From positions 1-64,000 of the forward strand of contig JALBYF010000025.1 in NCBI GenBank assembly GCA_023212725.1: a DNA stretch of 64,000 nucleotides, read 5' to 3'. Positions 48,945 to 60,142 of the stretch are shown here, piece after piece (position 1 is the stretch's first letter; every line of letters starts with the position of its first letter). The translations under genes were made by a program, and so were the position numbers. The notes beneath the pieces are model-generated. The model saw only the letters and a list, made by a program, of their open reading frames with translations, made no database searches and was not told the origin of the DNA. This stretch comes from Tranzscheliella williamsii. Taxonomy: Eukaryota > Basidiomycota > Ustilaginomycetes > Ustilaginales > Ustilaginaceae.

Positions 48945-51900
48945 TCAGCGGCGCGGCGCGCCGGGCTGGCTGCCGGGCTGGCTGGGAGCGGCCGCCGCGG
49001 TGTACGCTCTGTCCATGGCGGCAGTGACGGCCGCGAGCGGGGCGTCCGGCAGGCCGAGCGCGCGCTTCTTGCTGGCGAGCAGGCTGCCGACTGCCCGAGT
49101 GCGGCCCAGAGGAAAGACGGAGCCAGTGTCAGCGGGATGCGCGCGTGAGGCGGACTGGGGCGGTACGTACGGTGCAGGTTCTCCTCGGCCCAGTCGCCGT
49201 TGTTGACCATGAGCACCTTCTGCAGCTCGTGCGCGCGGAGGTCAGCGAGCAGCTTGGGCGTGATCAGAAAGTACTGGCTCGAGCGCGGCTGGCAGGTGAG
49301 GCTGACGATGTGGTTGTGCGCCGCGCGCTCCCACCGGCTATCCATGCCCTGGTTGATCTCGTCGACCAGCGTAAACGGCGAGCGGGAGAACTGCAGCAGC
49401 GACATGATGTACATGATCGTGCTCAGCGCCCGCTCGCCCCCCGACTGGTGATGCCCCGAAAGCGGCGCCAGCTCCTCGCTGTTGCGGAACTTGACCATGA
49501 TCTCCAGCTTCCACTTTTCGTAGTCCTCCTCCTCCACAATGCGCAGCTCGCCCGCCAAGCCGAGCCCGTCAAAGGCCTTGGAGAATCGCCTCGAGACTTC
49601 CTGTACCACCTTGCGCAGCGCTGGCTCCCACTTCTTCCTCGTCGCCGCCATCTGGCCCTGCACGTCGGTTTGCAGTTCCGATAGCTCGCCGATCTCCTCT
49701 GCGATCGCCTGGATCTGCTTCTGCCGCTCCACGTACTGGCTGATCACTTCCGGGCGCACCCCCTCGGCCAGCTCCAGCTTGGACCTCTCGGCACGGATCT
49801 CGGCGGTACAGCGCTCTAGATCCAGTGCCTCCTCGTCGTCCGGATCGAGATCGGCCACCAGATCACCCGCCTGGTCAATCATTGCCTGCACCTTGGTCGT
49901 TAGCTCGCGCGCTTCTCTCTTGGCCTGGTTGTACTGCTGGATCGCCGCCTCGCATTCGGCAGCTAGTCCTCGCTCCACATCTTTGAGGTCGTTGACAAGG
50001 TTCTGCAGACGCGCTCCAGTGGCATCCCACTGCCACTCGCTCAGATGCGCCACATGCTTGCGGTCAGAGACCTTGCTCATGGCTACAATCAGCGCCGCAA
50101 GATCTTGCACCTTTTGGCTCCGTTTCTGCGCCAGAGCACGCACCTCCTTCATCAGTCGAGCTCGTCGCTCTTCCATGCCAGGTTCGCCCTCGCGATCCCG
50201 AAGCTCTCGCTTTCGTGCTTCGATCATCGCCTTTTCCTTACGCCAGCGATCGTGCGCCCCTTTGCGTTCGTCCTTCTCTTTCTTCAGCTCGGCTAACCTA
50301 GCTGCCATTCGATCGATCTTGGATGCAATGTCTTTCTCGTGACTCATCAGTTCGCCCATCTTGGCCTCGAGCTTCTTCTTGGCCGAAAACTGCTCTTGGA
50401 TCTGCTCTCCGAGACGCATCTGGAGCTGGCGGTCCACCGAGTTGACAAGGCTCCTTGCTGGCCGGATGCTCCGGAGCTGAGACTGTCGCACATCATTGCC
50501 GTAACGGGAAACGTTGATGGTGTAATTGTCGTTGCCAATGATAAATCGTTGAAACTGGCTGTTATCTTCGATCTTTTGCACATCAATGTCCGAGTTGCTG
50601 GAAACGGGAATCTTGTTGAGATGGCTCTGTCGGCAGAGATGCAACAGGATCTCTTCCGGGCCGTCAATGTAGTCAATAATGTAACCGTCGAATCCAAACG
50701 ACGTCATCTCCTCTCTGGCAATAATGGGCTGCATCGATTCGACCGGCACACCCTCCACTTCGGCCACGGTGATACGAAGCTTCATCTTGTCCATCAGCTC
50801 GTGTGTCATCAGATCATAGTCCGCTCGCGTCTGACAGACAAAGGTCTTGAGAACGTTGAAGGGGATGCAGGACTCGACGGCGGCCGCATACTTGGGATCC
50901 TTGAGGTTGATCTCGAGAAGGATGGGCTCGTAGACTGGCTTTCTGAAGCGATGCTGATTCTCTCGAAGCCATCTGGTCGCATTATAGACATTGGTATCGG
51001 CTTTTCGGAGCGCTTCCAGGCGCTGCTCTCGCACATTGTCGAGAGCGCCAAGCCTTGACCGCAGGCTGCTGGTTCGTGTCTCAATCGTCTTGCTTTCGAA
51101 TTGAACATCTTTCTTCTCCTGTTGGAGGCCAGCTGCTTCTACCTGAAGCGCACGCTCCTTACGCCTCGCATCTTGGATATCGGCATCGATCTCTGCTGTG
51201 TCCTGGGTCGAGGGCTCTTGACCCATTTGCGTCGTTCGCCGCGAGATTTCTTCTCGCAGCTGCTGGAGGCGCGCCGTCCGGTCTTTGTCGCGCTTCTTCA
51301 GGTCGCCAACTTCGGACAATTTAGCGTCAATGTCCGCTCCGAGTTCTTCCACTTTTTTGGACAAGGCTCGTCGCTTTTTGTCGTCGTTGTTCCAGGTTTC
51401 TTCGAGCCGTTTCAGCTCGATTCTCACCTTGGCCGACTTGTCCTCCAATTCAGAACGCTTGGCCCGTAGAGGTTGACCTCGTTCCATGGCTTCTTTGATC
51501 TCATGCTTCTTTCGGTCTCGCTCCTCTTGTAGTTCGGCGACCTGCTTTTTGGCACGGTTGTATCTGGCCATGGCAATCATGATTTCGAGCTTTTCGATGC
51601 GCTCCTCGATCTGCTTTCGCTCTTCAAAGCGTTGGACATCGACCTCGAGCGCCTGATTACGCGATTCCAGATGCGCTTTCGCTTGCTCTTTCTCTTTAAG
51701 ACTGGCAGCAATCTGAGTAGCAGTGTGACCGTTTTCGATGAGCTTGTCGTGCCATTTGACAAGTCTGGCGCCTCCTGCGGCCTTTTCGGTTTCCACTAGA
51801 CGCTTAGCATCGGTCATGCGGGCAAACTCGGCGACCTTGTCTTGAGGCAAGAAAGAGCACAGATTACCCACGTCAATGTTGTATGCGGTGACGATCGCCA

Positions 51901-52930
51901 ACACTTCCTTCTGTGTGCTGCGACGACCGTCCAAGTGCCAATCACTCTTCTTAGGTTCGCTGGCATAGATGCTGCGTTTGATGATGTGGTTGTCTTTACC
52001 CGGGACACCCTGCAGCTCGATCTCGATCCAGCCGTCCTCCTTGCCCGATTTGACAAAGGAGCCGAGGGAACCGGCCCTGCCCAAAAGATCGGGCTTGCCA
52101 CCCAAGCCGAGGGCTATGGCGCAGGCGATACTGCTCTTGCCTGTTCCGTTGGGACCGCAAATCAAGTTGAGGAAAGGCCCCACGCGAAAGTCCACCAGAT
52201 CATACGTGAGAAATTGGTATAATGCGATGCGACGAATAGCTCCCGGCAGGTAGTTGTCGGTGGAGCGCTTGGCCCCTTTCATGGAGTCGACACATAGATC
52301 AGCATTACCGTCGACATCGGCCGACAAGATGTCTTCTTGCTGTTCATCAAGGTCGTCTGCATCCGCCGCATCGCCAACTTGGACGGCTTCCTCTTCGTCG
52401 TCGGAGGCGACTAGGGCAGCATGGCGGTGATTGCGAGCATGGGAAGATCCATTGAGGTGCAGTCGTCTGCGCTTGGACGCGGACATGGCGGCTGAGGGCT
52501 CGTCCTCATCTTCCGACGCGATGGCACCTCTGGCTCGTCGTGAACTGGTGCTCGGCGTGTTGGGGCCAGTTGGACGCCCGAATGGCGACTCGGCGGGTTC
52601 AGAAGGAGCTCTCTTGATGTTGACGGGACTGCGCGGCTGTCTTGACTTTGGAGGTGTTGCGTCCACTGTCTCGTCGGCCCGCCGTCGTCGCCCGGACTTG
52701 GTGGGGGAAGGAGCGCGATTGTGTGGCCGTTGGGGCGAGTCTGCGTGGTTGAGTGTAGTGCCTAGCCGTGTGCGGCTGGAGGAAGCTCCATCGTGCGGCA
52801 TGCCTCTCGGAGGTAGCAGCGAGAAGGGGTCAAAGTCCTGGTCCTGTTTGGCTCTACGTAAGAGCGAGGTCGAGGCTGGTGAGGCGATGGCAGCAGCAGC
52901 AGATCGTGGATGGCGTGTCCTTGAAGCCAT
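48945..52930 (-). CDS. SMC5: SMC5, subunit of the Smc5/6 complex
   Basis: Two exons on the minus strand (52930-49171 and 49090-48945) give 1301 residues. The 80-nt intron (GTACGT...GGGCAG) joins in phase 1 and replaces a run-on frame that would otherwise overlap MET2. Residues 1-200 are disordered. The ATPase head begins near 230 with LNLICGPNGTGKSS (Walker A, near 257), followed by the SMC5-specific WIEIELQG stretch. Two long coiled coils flank a hinge in the middle. The signature HQSGGERALSTIMYIM (near 1163) and Walker B FTLVDEINQGMD complete the head. SMC5 pairs with SMC6 in DNA repair, replication restart and rDNA stability. The N-terminal extension explains the length above the usual 1050-1100. 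The ATG at 52930 is preferred because the open frame above it starts with GTG. Confidence 0.93.
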
Positions 52931-53672
52931 ATCGCTGGTCAGCCTACGATACACGAAAAGAGAGTATAGCGTAGAAGTGCTTTTCCTCTCTCTCAGCGGA
53001 CGGCGGAAGGTGTGCTAGAGAGGGCTGTGCATGATCAGAAAGATACCTGGCGGTGCTCAAGTTCGCGGGGCAAAAGCTCGCTGATGGTCGTTGCGCGCCG
53101 GTAGATGACTGATGGTGTCTGTATCGAAGCCGATAGATGGAGCGGTGACGAGGAATGGTGAGGTGACGAGGGATGGAATGGTGATCAGGTTGGCGATAGC
53201 TGGACATCATTTAGCAGTAACTGAGCAGCGGCTTCTCTAACTAACTAGTTAATCACGATTCCTTTCTTGAATAATCATGCGCATGCAAGTGTTGAGTAGA
53301 GCGCGACGCATCCCGATGAAGGCGTGTATTATTCTCGCCACGCTTTCCTCCCTGAAACGCGTAGATGGCAACCAAAAAAGCAATTCGTGTCTGTTAAATC
53401 GTTTATGTTGATTCGCATCGTTTGAATTTCATCTGTTAAATTCGTGATTGATCTGGTTCCCGGGCATCTGTTAAATCGTATCTGAAGCAATAACCCTCGC
53501 CTCGCATTGCTTCTCATCTATAAGCAGACTCCCTTAGACGCACACTATACTCTCACGGGCTTGATAGCGCGGCCGGGTAGGACAGCGTAACTGGCTTGTC
53601 TTGTATGTTGATCGCATGTGAAGGTAAAGGTGGAAGTTGACTTTGCCTGCGGCTATGACAAGGACGGTGGAT
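52931..53672. other. Intergenic, AT-richer, with a short repeated motif
   Basis: A 740-base spacer between the SMC5 start and the 3' end of the GPALPP1-type gene. Three copies of a TCTGTTAAATCGT-like motif lie at 53390, 53432 and 53467. No gene seen. Confidence 0.5.
53390..53479. repeat. Three short direct repeats (TCTGTTAAAT-T-CGT)
   Basis: TCTGTTAAATCGT at 53390-53402 and 53467-53479, and the one-base-longer TCTGTTAAATTCGT at 53432-53445, spaced 42 and 35 bases apart. A protein-binding cluster or a relic of slippage would both fit. Confidence 0.6.
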
Positions 53673-55169
53673 CTATAGAAAGCGTCGCGACCCGCTTCCG
53701 AAGCGGTCTACGAGCCCCGTAGCGTCGGAGATCATCTTGCCCCTCTTCTGCTCGTCCATCAGACGGCCGCCGACGCTGAGCGCTGCATCCCGATCCCAGA
53801 TCACAGGAGGAGCAGCCTTGCCATCGCGTACATCCTGCTCTTCGCGCTGTTTCCTCGAGCGAGTCCGCTTGCGGTCTTCCTGCAGGTCGCGCTCCTGCCT
53901 CTCTTTCCGCTTGCGCCGCCTCCGTTCCTCCTCTGACTCCTCTTTTCGGCGGCGCGAGGAGCGGTGGGACTGCGAATCGTGCCGAGATCGTCGGCGCTCC
54001 TCCTCCTTCCGATTACCATCGGCCAAATCACGGTCTCGATCACCATCACCGCCGCGATTGCGATCATGGTCTCGATGGCGCCAAGATCGGGAACGGTTGT
54101 CATCGTCTCGGTGCCGTCTAGGCGAGCTGGATCGATCCCGCTCCCGATCGCGTCGTCGTCGCGAGTCGCCTTCCCTTGGTGGTTCAGAGCCGTCGGCCAG
54201 ATCTGCGTGTCTCTGTCGCTCTCCGTCCCGGCTGCGTCGTTTCTCTTCGCGCCGCTTCTCTCTTTGCCTGTCTTTTTCTTTCGCCAGCATTTCCTTCTTC
54301 CGCTTCTCGTTATGCTCGTCGACGAGGCTCTTTTGGTGTCGATTAGCAGAGGCCATGCTGGCGGCGATCTTAGCATCGCGTTGCGCCACCTTTTGGGCAT
54401 CCAGAGCAGCCTCGGCGCTGGGGTGGCTCGTGTCTTTGGCTCGAACGCCGGCCACCTCGTCCTGCATCCGTTTCAGGCGCTCTTCCGGCGTTTCGGTCCA
54501 GAGGCTCAGATCTGCCTCTTCAGCGTTGGCAACGCCCCGCGAAGAGACCCGCGGTGTCGCCTGCGCGAACCCGCGGGACTTGAGATTCAACGGGTCGCCC
54601 GCTACCGCCTGTAGCGAAGAACTGTTCTTCAACGACGGCGGCAGCAGCATCCATTCCGGCCGCGAATTGGCAGCCTTTTCGGCTGCCAGGCGAGCTTGCT
54701 GTTTCGTCGTGGAAGCGAAAGCAAGCAGAAAGAAATGTGTGTGAGCCCTACGTAGAGAAGTGCTTATTCAACTGCAATGCGATGTACTCACCTCCTCGGT
54801 CGCATTGCGCCGCGCTTCCCTCTCTAGGAATGCCTGTAAGCCGGAGCTGCTTTCCGCGTCGTCGGCGGTTGTGTGCTCTGCTCGACCCTTGGGCAGGGAA
54901 GGCCCGATGCTCCCCTCTCCATCGGACGAGCTGGAGCCGTCGGCCGGCGATACGCGCCGAAACCCCGGTGGTAGGGAAGGGCCGACTACAGATCGCCTAG
55001 CCGATGAGGACGGACCAGGCGATCTCTCGTTCGTCTGTAACCGTGGTCGCGATACCGAGCTGTGGGCTTGAGATGAGTACGAAGAGGTAGATGAGTACGA
55101 GGAGGTCGAGGACACAGAGCACGACCGCGAGTGTCTGCGCCTATAGCCGCGGTCTGCTCTGGACGACAT
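53673..55169 (-). CDS. GPALPP1/DUF3752-type protein
   Basis: Two exons on the minus strand (55169-54792 and 54698-53673) give 467 residues. The 93-nt intron (GTGAGT...AAACAG) joins in phase 0. Two GPxLPxG motifs appear (VGPSLPPGFR near residue 53 and IGPSLPKG near 80), the mark of the GPALPP1 family. Past the splice the DUF3752 core follows: RPEWMLLPPSL near 140, then LWTETPEERLKRM. The last 250 residues are Arg/Ser/Asp/Glu-rich in the style of splicing proteins and end with a conserved-looking MISDATGLVDRFG. The family is nuclear and associated with spliceosomal or transcription complexes, with no defined activity. It shares a 233-base promoter with the WW-FF gene. Confidence 0.85.
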
Positions 55170-55402
55170 GGCGGCCCGAGTTGGGTAGATGGACGGAAGG
55201 AGGTTAGCGCCGGTGGGTATACGTGCAGCCCGCTGATGAGCATGTGGAGCGGCATAATTCGGAACACGGAAAAGCGTTGTGCGTTTTGTGCTGAGCAGAC
55301 CTTCTCCTTGTCCCTTCTCCCGCTTGTTCCTTCTCAACCGCCTTTCAGTGCCGCCTTTACAGTGGGACCCTGTCTTAAGAGCATCCATCCTTGCCGCGCG
55401 TC
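55170..55402. promoter_or_regulatory. Bidirectional promoter of two mRNA-processing genes
   Basis: Only 233 bases separate the start codons of the GPALPP1-type gene (-) and the WW-FF gene (+), so they must share promoter DNA. No TATA box is obvious. Confidence 0.6.
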
Positions 55403-57808
55403 ATGGAGGATCCCACGCCTGCCAGCTCGCTGTCCGAGCCTGGCCCTGGTGTCCGTCTGGGGATAGCAGGTCCGTCCGGCTTGCCGCAGGGTTGGACCGA
55501 GCACGTCAGCCCGACAGGAAGGCTGTACTACTACAACAGTGCGACGCACACCAGCACGTATAGGCGGCCTGTTGGTGATGCTGCTCCGTCCCACGCCACG
55601 AGCCAGCCCACGCCAAAGCTGAAGAAAGAGAAGCCGGTCTCCAAGGCACCCATTCCCGGCACGGACGGGTGGTTGCGCGTTGCCACGAACAGGGGCAATG
55701 TCTTCTACTTCCATCCGGCGAGCAAGCGCAGCGAATGGGTCGCGCCAGAGGAGATCGTAGAGCACCTCAGGCAGATGGAAGCGGCCGAGCGCGAGGTTGA
55801 GCAGGAAAGGAAGCGCGAAGAGTTCCGCTCGAAGAAAGCCGCCCTGGAACAGCGCAGGAGGGAGCGCCTGGCCCGCAAGAGAAAGGCGGAGGAAGGCGTC
55901 CCAATAACAGAGTTTGCAGCCGCCTCGGATGAAGGAGCCAAGCGCGCGCGGCACGACAGTGACGAAAGCGACGCAGCCGAAGAGGCGGACGAAGAAGCGG
56001 AGCTGGCCCAGATCGAGGCCTCCCTGCGAGAGGTGCATGGCGTTCGTGACGCAACACCGGAACAGACGCGCGATGACGCCCCCAATGAGGGCGACGAAGA
56101 TGACGACGAATGGCAGCGTCAGATGGCCGAACAGATGGCTGCCGAGGCCGAGGCCGAGGCGAGCCCGGAACCCGACGCGATTGCTCCCTCGGTGCAAGAG
56201 GCGGCGAGCGCCCTTGCTGCCGAGCGACCGCTAGAGGAGCTCAAGTCTGGATTTCTTCTGACGCTGTCAGCGCTGAACGGCACGCCTCAGGAGGTCAACC
56301 CGATGGCGCCGTGGGACATGGAGCTGCCCAAGTTCTCGCAGTCGCCCGCCTATCTTGCGCTGCCCGGCCCACGCGAGCGCGAAGAGATCTTCAACGAGTG
56401 GTGTAAGCTTCGCATCCGCGAAAAGCGGGCGCTCAAGGCAGCGGCCACTGTCGAGCCGGCTGCTGGCACCTCAGCCCGTAACGGAGGTGAGCGAGCGCCT
56501 TCAGCATCGGCGAGGAAGAGCGGCGAAGCGGAAGACGCCTACCGAGCCTTGCTGCGCGAGGAGGTTAGGTCGACCAGGACCGCCTTCGATGACTTCCGCG
56601 CGGCATTCCGGCGCGACCGCCGCTTCGTTGGCTTCGGCCACGACGACCGGAGCCGCGAAAAGGTCTTCCGCCAGCACCTTGTCGAGCTCGGCGAGCAGAA
56701 GCGCAAAGCGGCCGCGCAGGCCGAGTCCGACTTTCTCGACCTCCTCTCTGCCAAGCTGCCGGGAAACTACAGGAACAAGCTGGCCGAAGCAAAAGCGCGC
56801 TCGGGCGACAGCGAGAGCGAGGCGCTCTCCACCGTATGGCTGGACGCCAAGAAGACGCCTGGAGTGGTGGAGGATAAGCGGTACGATGCCGTGGGCAGCT
56901 CTACACGCCGCTTGGAGCTCTTCGGCGTCTGGGCCAAGGGGGAGCGCCGGCCGGGGCGTGAGGTGGCCTCCGCCGCCGTTTCGGCAGCCCGCCCAGCAGA
57001 GCGTCCGGACAGCGCGCCACGCCATGTTGCACAAGACAAGCAGCGGGACAAGGAAGAGGCCAACCGGCGCGCTTTGCGAGAAAGGGAAGAGCGGATCCGG
57101 CGTGAGCGGGAGAAGATGGAGCGGGCGAATCGGGCGGCGCTGGGCTCGGCGTATCGGGAGGAGGGGCTTGTGCAGTTCCAGCAGCTGTTGGTGGACAGCA
57201 TACGGGATGCGTGGGTGGAATGGCCCGAGGCGGTGGCTCGGATGGCGCGGGATCCGCGGTTCAAAGCGGCGGGGTTGGGGGATGGGGACCGGGAGCGGCT
57301 GTTCGCGGAGCATGTTGCGCGGCTTGCCGGACGGGAGCAGGCGCGGCTCGGTGCGGTGTTCGAGCGGCATGCGCCCACGCTGGACGCGCACCGCGACGAC
57401 GTGCTGGCGCTGGTGCGCGACGACGACGCCCTCTCGCGCGGCAGCCTGCACTACTACCGCCAGCATCCCTCGGCGCTCGACACCGAGTGGCACCGCTGGA
57501 ACACCGCCCGCCACGCCCGCGCCCAGCAGGACTTCCACACCATGCTCCGCGAAAGCGCCTTCATCGACTTCTGGGGCCGCCTCAAACAGGAACTTCCCCC
57601 CCCCGACAACGTCACCGACAGCAACGCCGACACCGATGAAGCCACCCTGCTCGACATGGCCCGCAAGGTCGACCTCCGCGACATCGAAGCCATCCTACGC
57701 AACGACGCCCGCTACCGCGCCTTCCGCCACGCCCCCCAACAGCGCGAACAGTGGATCCGCGAGCACCTCGCCTCGCTCGCCGCCCCCAAAAAGAGCTTCT
57801 TGCAGTAG
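55403..57808 (+). CDS. WW-FF protein of the TCERG1/Dre4 type
   Basis: A single-exon gene for 801 residues from the ATG at 55403; four codons above it lead to a TTG and are leader. A first WW domain lies at about 27-58 (LPQGWTEHVSPTGRLYYYN, second Trp replaced by Tyr in STYRRP). A second lies at about 86-118 (GWLRVATNRGNVFYFHP, ending SEWVAP). A charged, acidic linker and KR-rich coil follow. From about 375 FF domains appear (YRALLREEVRSTRTAFDDFRAAFRRDRRF, then FLDLLSAKL, QFQQLLVDSIRDAW and DFHTMLRES). This is the architecture of human TCERG1 (CA150) and fission yeast Dre4, which link transcription elongation to splicing. Prp40 is shorter and has closer WW pairs, so it fits less well. Confidence 0.85.
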   Translation: MEDPTPASSLSEPGPGVRLGIAGPSGLPQGWTEHVSPTGRLYYYNSATHTSTYRRPVGDAAPSHATSQPTPKLKKEKPVSKAPIPGTDGWLRVATNRGNVFYFHPASKRSEWVAPEEIVEHLRQMEAAEREVEQERKREEFRSKKAALEQRRRERLARKRKAEEGVPITEFAAASDEGAKRARHDSDESDAAEEADEEAELAQIEASLREVHGVRDATPEQTRDDAPNEGDEDDDEWQRQMAEQMAAEAEAEASPEPDAIAPSVQEAASALAAERPLEELKSGFLLTLSALNGTPQEVNPMAPWDMELPKFSQSPAYLALPGPREREEIFNEWCKLRIREKRALKAAATVEPAAGTSARNGGERAPSASARKSGEAEDAYRALLREEVRSTRTAFDDFRAAFRRDRRFVGFGHDDRSREKVFRQHLVELGEQKRKAAAQAESDFLDLLSAKLPGNYRNKLAEAKARSGDSESEALSTVWLDAKKTPGVVEDKRYDAVGSSTRRLELFGVWAKGERRPGREVASAAVSAARPAERPDSAPRHVAQDKQRDKEEANRRALREREERIRREREKMERANRAALGSAYREEGLVQFQQLLVDSIRDAWVEWPEAVARMARDPRFKAAGLGDGDRERLFAEHVARLAGREQARLGAVFERHAPTLDAHRDDVLALVRDDDALSRGSLHYYRQHPSALDTEWHRWNTARHARAQQDFHTMLRESAFIDFWGRLKQELPPPDNVTDSNADTDEATLLDMARKVDLRDIEAILRNDARYRAFRHAPQQREQWIREHLASLAAPKKSFLQ

Positions 57809-57902
57809 CGGCCCGCACAACTTGCATACCACTGCCCTCTGAAAAGGGCCAAACTTGGCTCAGTGAAGATAATGTACATGTATGGGAGGCGTGATCGGAC
57901 GA

Positions 57903-59402
57903 CTAGGAGAGGGACGGCTTGGCGTGGATCCGGCTGCCGAGCTGGTCGCCTAGATGCTGGTAGTCGGACGGACGAACGGGCAAGAGCCACTGGCGGAGTC
58001 TGGTGAAGCGGCCGATGTCGAGGTGGATATCGAGGAGCGTGTCGTCGATCGAGTGTAGGCTGAACGGGACGAGGTTGGTGCCGTGGGCATGTTTGCCCTT
58101 GGAGCGGTGGTCGAGCCATTGGAGCTTGATCTGGGCCTGGCGCAGCATCTCGTCGTCGGGAGGGAGCTCTGTGAGTCCGGCGAGATGGGCGGAGATCCAG
58201 AGCGCGGCGGCCTCGGACGAGGTGGGGCAGAAGAGCGTCGAGTTGTAGCCGTTGAACGTCAGGTTCGGCACGCCGACGGGGAGAATGTGCTTGTATAGCA
58301 GAAAGTGGCCCTCGGCGTTGATAAAGTGCTTCTGCAGCGCGGGTGGCAGGAACGGGACCGTCTGGTGGAAGCCCGTAGCGCAGACCAGCACGTCGCACGG
58401 CAGCACGGCGCCGCTGCTCAAAAACGCACACCGCTTGCCGTGCTGGTCGACGCCGAGACGCTCGATCTCGACATCGCGCTGCACGCTCACCCTGCCGCGC
58501 TCGATATTCGCATAGAGCCCCTCGGTGGAGAGCGACACGGTGCTCCGGGCGATCTCTTCAAAGCTGCCCTCGGGCAGCAGACCCAAGCGCTCCAGCTTCA
58601 ACTGCGAGCTCACCATGGCCTCAATGGCGGAGAGCATGCCGTTGCGGATCAACTGGCCGCGGCCCGAGTTGAGAAATCTTTCCAACGGGGTCGGGCTGAT
58701 GTATTCAAAGAGCGCCTCGCCCAAGCGCGTTAGTAGAAAGTACTGGTACGGCAAGCCCCAGAGCACCCTGGGCAGCTTCCAGATGAGCCTTCTGGCGACG
58801 ATGGTGGTGGAGGCGGACACCGCGGAGAGCGCGTTGGCGACATCGCAGGAGGACTTGCCGTAGCCGACGACGAGGACGTGCTGTCCCTCGGTGGTGGACT
58901 TGTGGGTGCCCAAGTCGGACGAGTGGAAGATCTTGCCGCCTGCGGCTGCGAATGCTTGAGCGCCGGCATAGTCGGGGATCTTGCCGCGGCTGAAGGTGCC
59001 CGTGCAGACGACCAGATGCTGGAAGCAGTGCTTGGCCACCGCCGTGCTGCCGCGCTTCTGGACGGTGAGCTGCCAGCCCGACGCGACAGGCTCGGCCGCC
59101 TCGACCGTACTGCTGAACTGGATCCACCGGCGCAGGTCGTGCTTGTCGACGTACGCATCCAGGTAGTCCTGCACTTGCTGCGCCGCAGGCCACGTCGGAT
59201 AGTGGCGCGGCATGCACATGTCCGATAGGCTGTACGTCTCCTTGCTGTTCTGCGTCGCCAGACCGGGATACCGCCTCGCTTTGCTCCAGACACCCCCGAC
59301 ATCGTCGCACCCCTCAAACACAGTGACCTCGTGCCCATACTGGCGCAGATACTTGGCCGTGGTGATGCCCGAGAACCCAGCTCCAACGACGGCGACCCTC
59401 AT
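57903..59402 (-). CDS. Flavin-containing monooxygenase
   Basis: A single-exon gene for 499 residues from the ATG at 59402. The frame continues upstream to an ATG at 59522, but the FAD motif would then start 46 residues in, and a TATA box (59507-59513) lies in that stretch, so the inner ATG is used. The FAD-binding GxGxxG is in VVGAGFSG at residues 5-12, followed by FEGCDDVGGVW. The NADPH-binding motif is VLVVGYGKSSCDVAN near 188. The FMO hallmark region reads GKIFHSSDL, and ATGFHQTVPFL is the usual C-terminal turn. It oxygenates nucleophilic N or S, or performs Baeyer-Villiger oxidation. The substrate is unknown. It diverges from a cupin gene across 740 bases, which suggests joint use. Confidence 0.9.
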   Translation of the reverse strand: MRVAVVGAGFSGITTAKYLRQYGHEVTVFEGCDDVGGVWSKARRYPGLATQNSKETYSLSDMCMPRHYPTWPAAQQVQDYLDAYVDKHDLRRWIQFSSTVEAAEPVASGWQLTVQKRGSTAVAKHCFQHLVVCTGTFSRGKIPDYAGAQAFAAAGGKIFHSSDLGTHKSTTEGQHVLVVGYGKSSCDVANALSAVSASTTIVARRLIWKLPRVLWGLPYQYFLLTRLGEALFEYISPTPLERFLNSGRGQLIRNGMLSAIEAMVSSQLKLERLGLLPEGSFEEIARSTVSLSTEGLYANIERGRVSVQRDVEIERLGVDQHGKRCAFLSSGAVLPCDVLVCATGFHQTVPFLPPALQKHFINAEGHFLLYKHILPVGVPNLTFNGYNSTLFCPTSSEAAALWISAHLAGLTELPPDDEMLRQAQIKLQWLDHRSKGKHAHGTNLVPFSLHSIDDTLLDIHLDIGRFTRLRQWLLPVRPSDYQHLGDQLGSRIHAKPSLS

Positions 59403-60142
59403 TATGGCAACAAGACTACGAGCTACAAAGCGATGTGCTGGAGGGGTTGGTATAGCTGAGCGACAAGCGAACGAGTGCTGGATGTCCAAGTGGCCATCGC
59501 ATGCAACTATATACGGTACCATGGACCCAGTACAGAACGGGCAAAGGTCTTATCAGGACCCACGGGCGGGGGCCTCGGACATTGCAAGGAGAAGAACTGC
59601 GGGGATGTCTGCTTGGAGGGGAGCACACGGACACCGTCATACTTCCCACACCAGGCGCAACACCGAACTGCACGACAAAGCTCCACGGGATAGATACCTG
59701 ATTGGCATGGCTGGCGCCCCGATTGGCTAGTAACAAGAACAAGTGCACTGAACATTCAAGAGAGCAACAGCAGGTGTTGATAAGCGGAGCGGACTTTGGC
59801 CGCGGTGTTGGTCCGCTCGTTCAGATTGGCTCGGCCGTGGCCGTCCACGGGGATGGACATGTGCCGAAGCGCTATCCTAGGCGAGCCAGCGTCTTTATCT
59901 GGGCCAGACCTCCCAAGACAACAGCCCGCATGCTACGCACATGACTCCCGGAGACAAGCCTGACGAGCCCCGCGTACCAGATCCGTCGCGGCGCTTGCTG
60001 CAGATCCTTCATATATCCGGTCTGGACGCCCCAGCGGCGCCGACTTGGACCTCTTGCCTAGCCTCTTCTACACTGCGAGCAACCCTGCAACGCTACGACC
60101 TCGCTCGCTTCCGTCTGGCTTGTATCACACCTGACAGCAGAA
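59403..60142. promoter_or_regulatory. Divergent promoter region of the monooxygenase and cupin genes
   Basis: A 740-base region between two outward-facing start codons. It holds the monooxygenase TATA box. No small gene found. Confidence 0.5.
59507..59513 (-). promoter_or_regulatory. TATA box of the monooxygenase gene
   Basis: TATATAG on the minus strand, 105 bases above the ATG at 59402. This spacing matches the other TATA-driven genes in the window. Confidence 0.5.
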
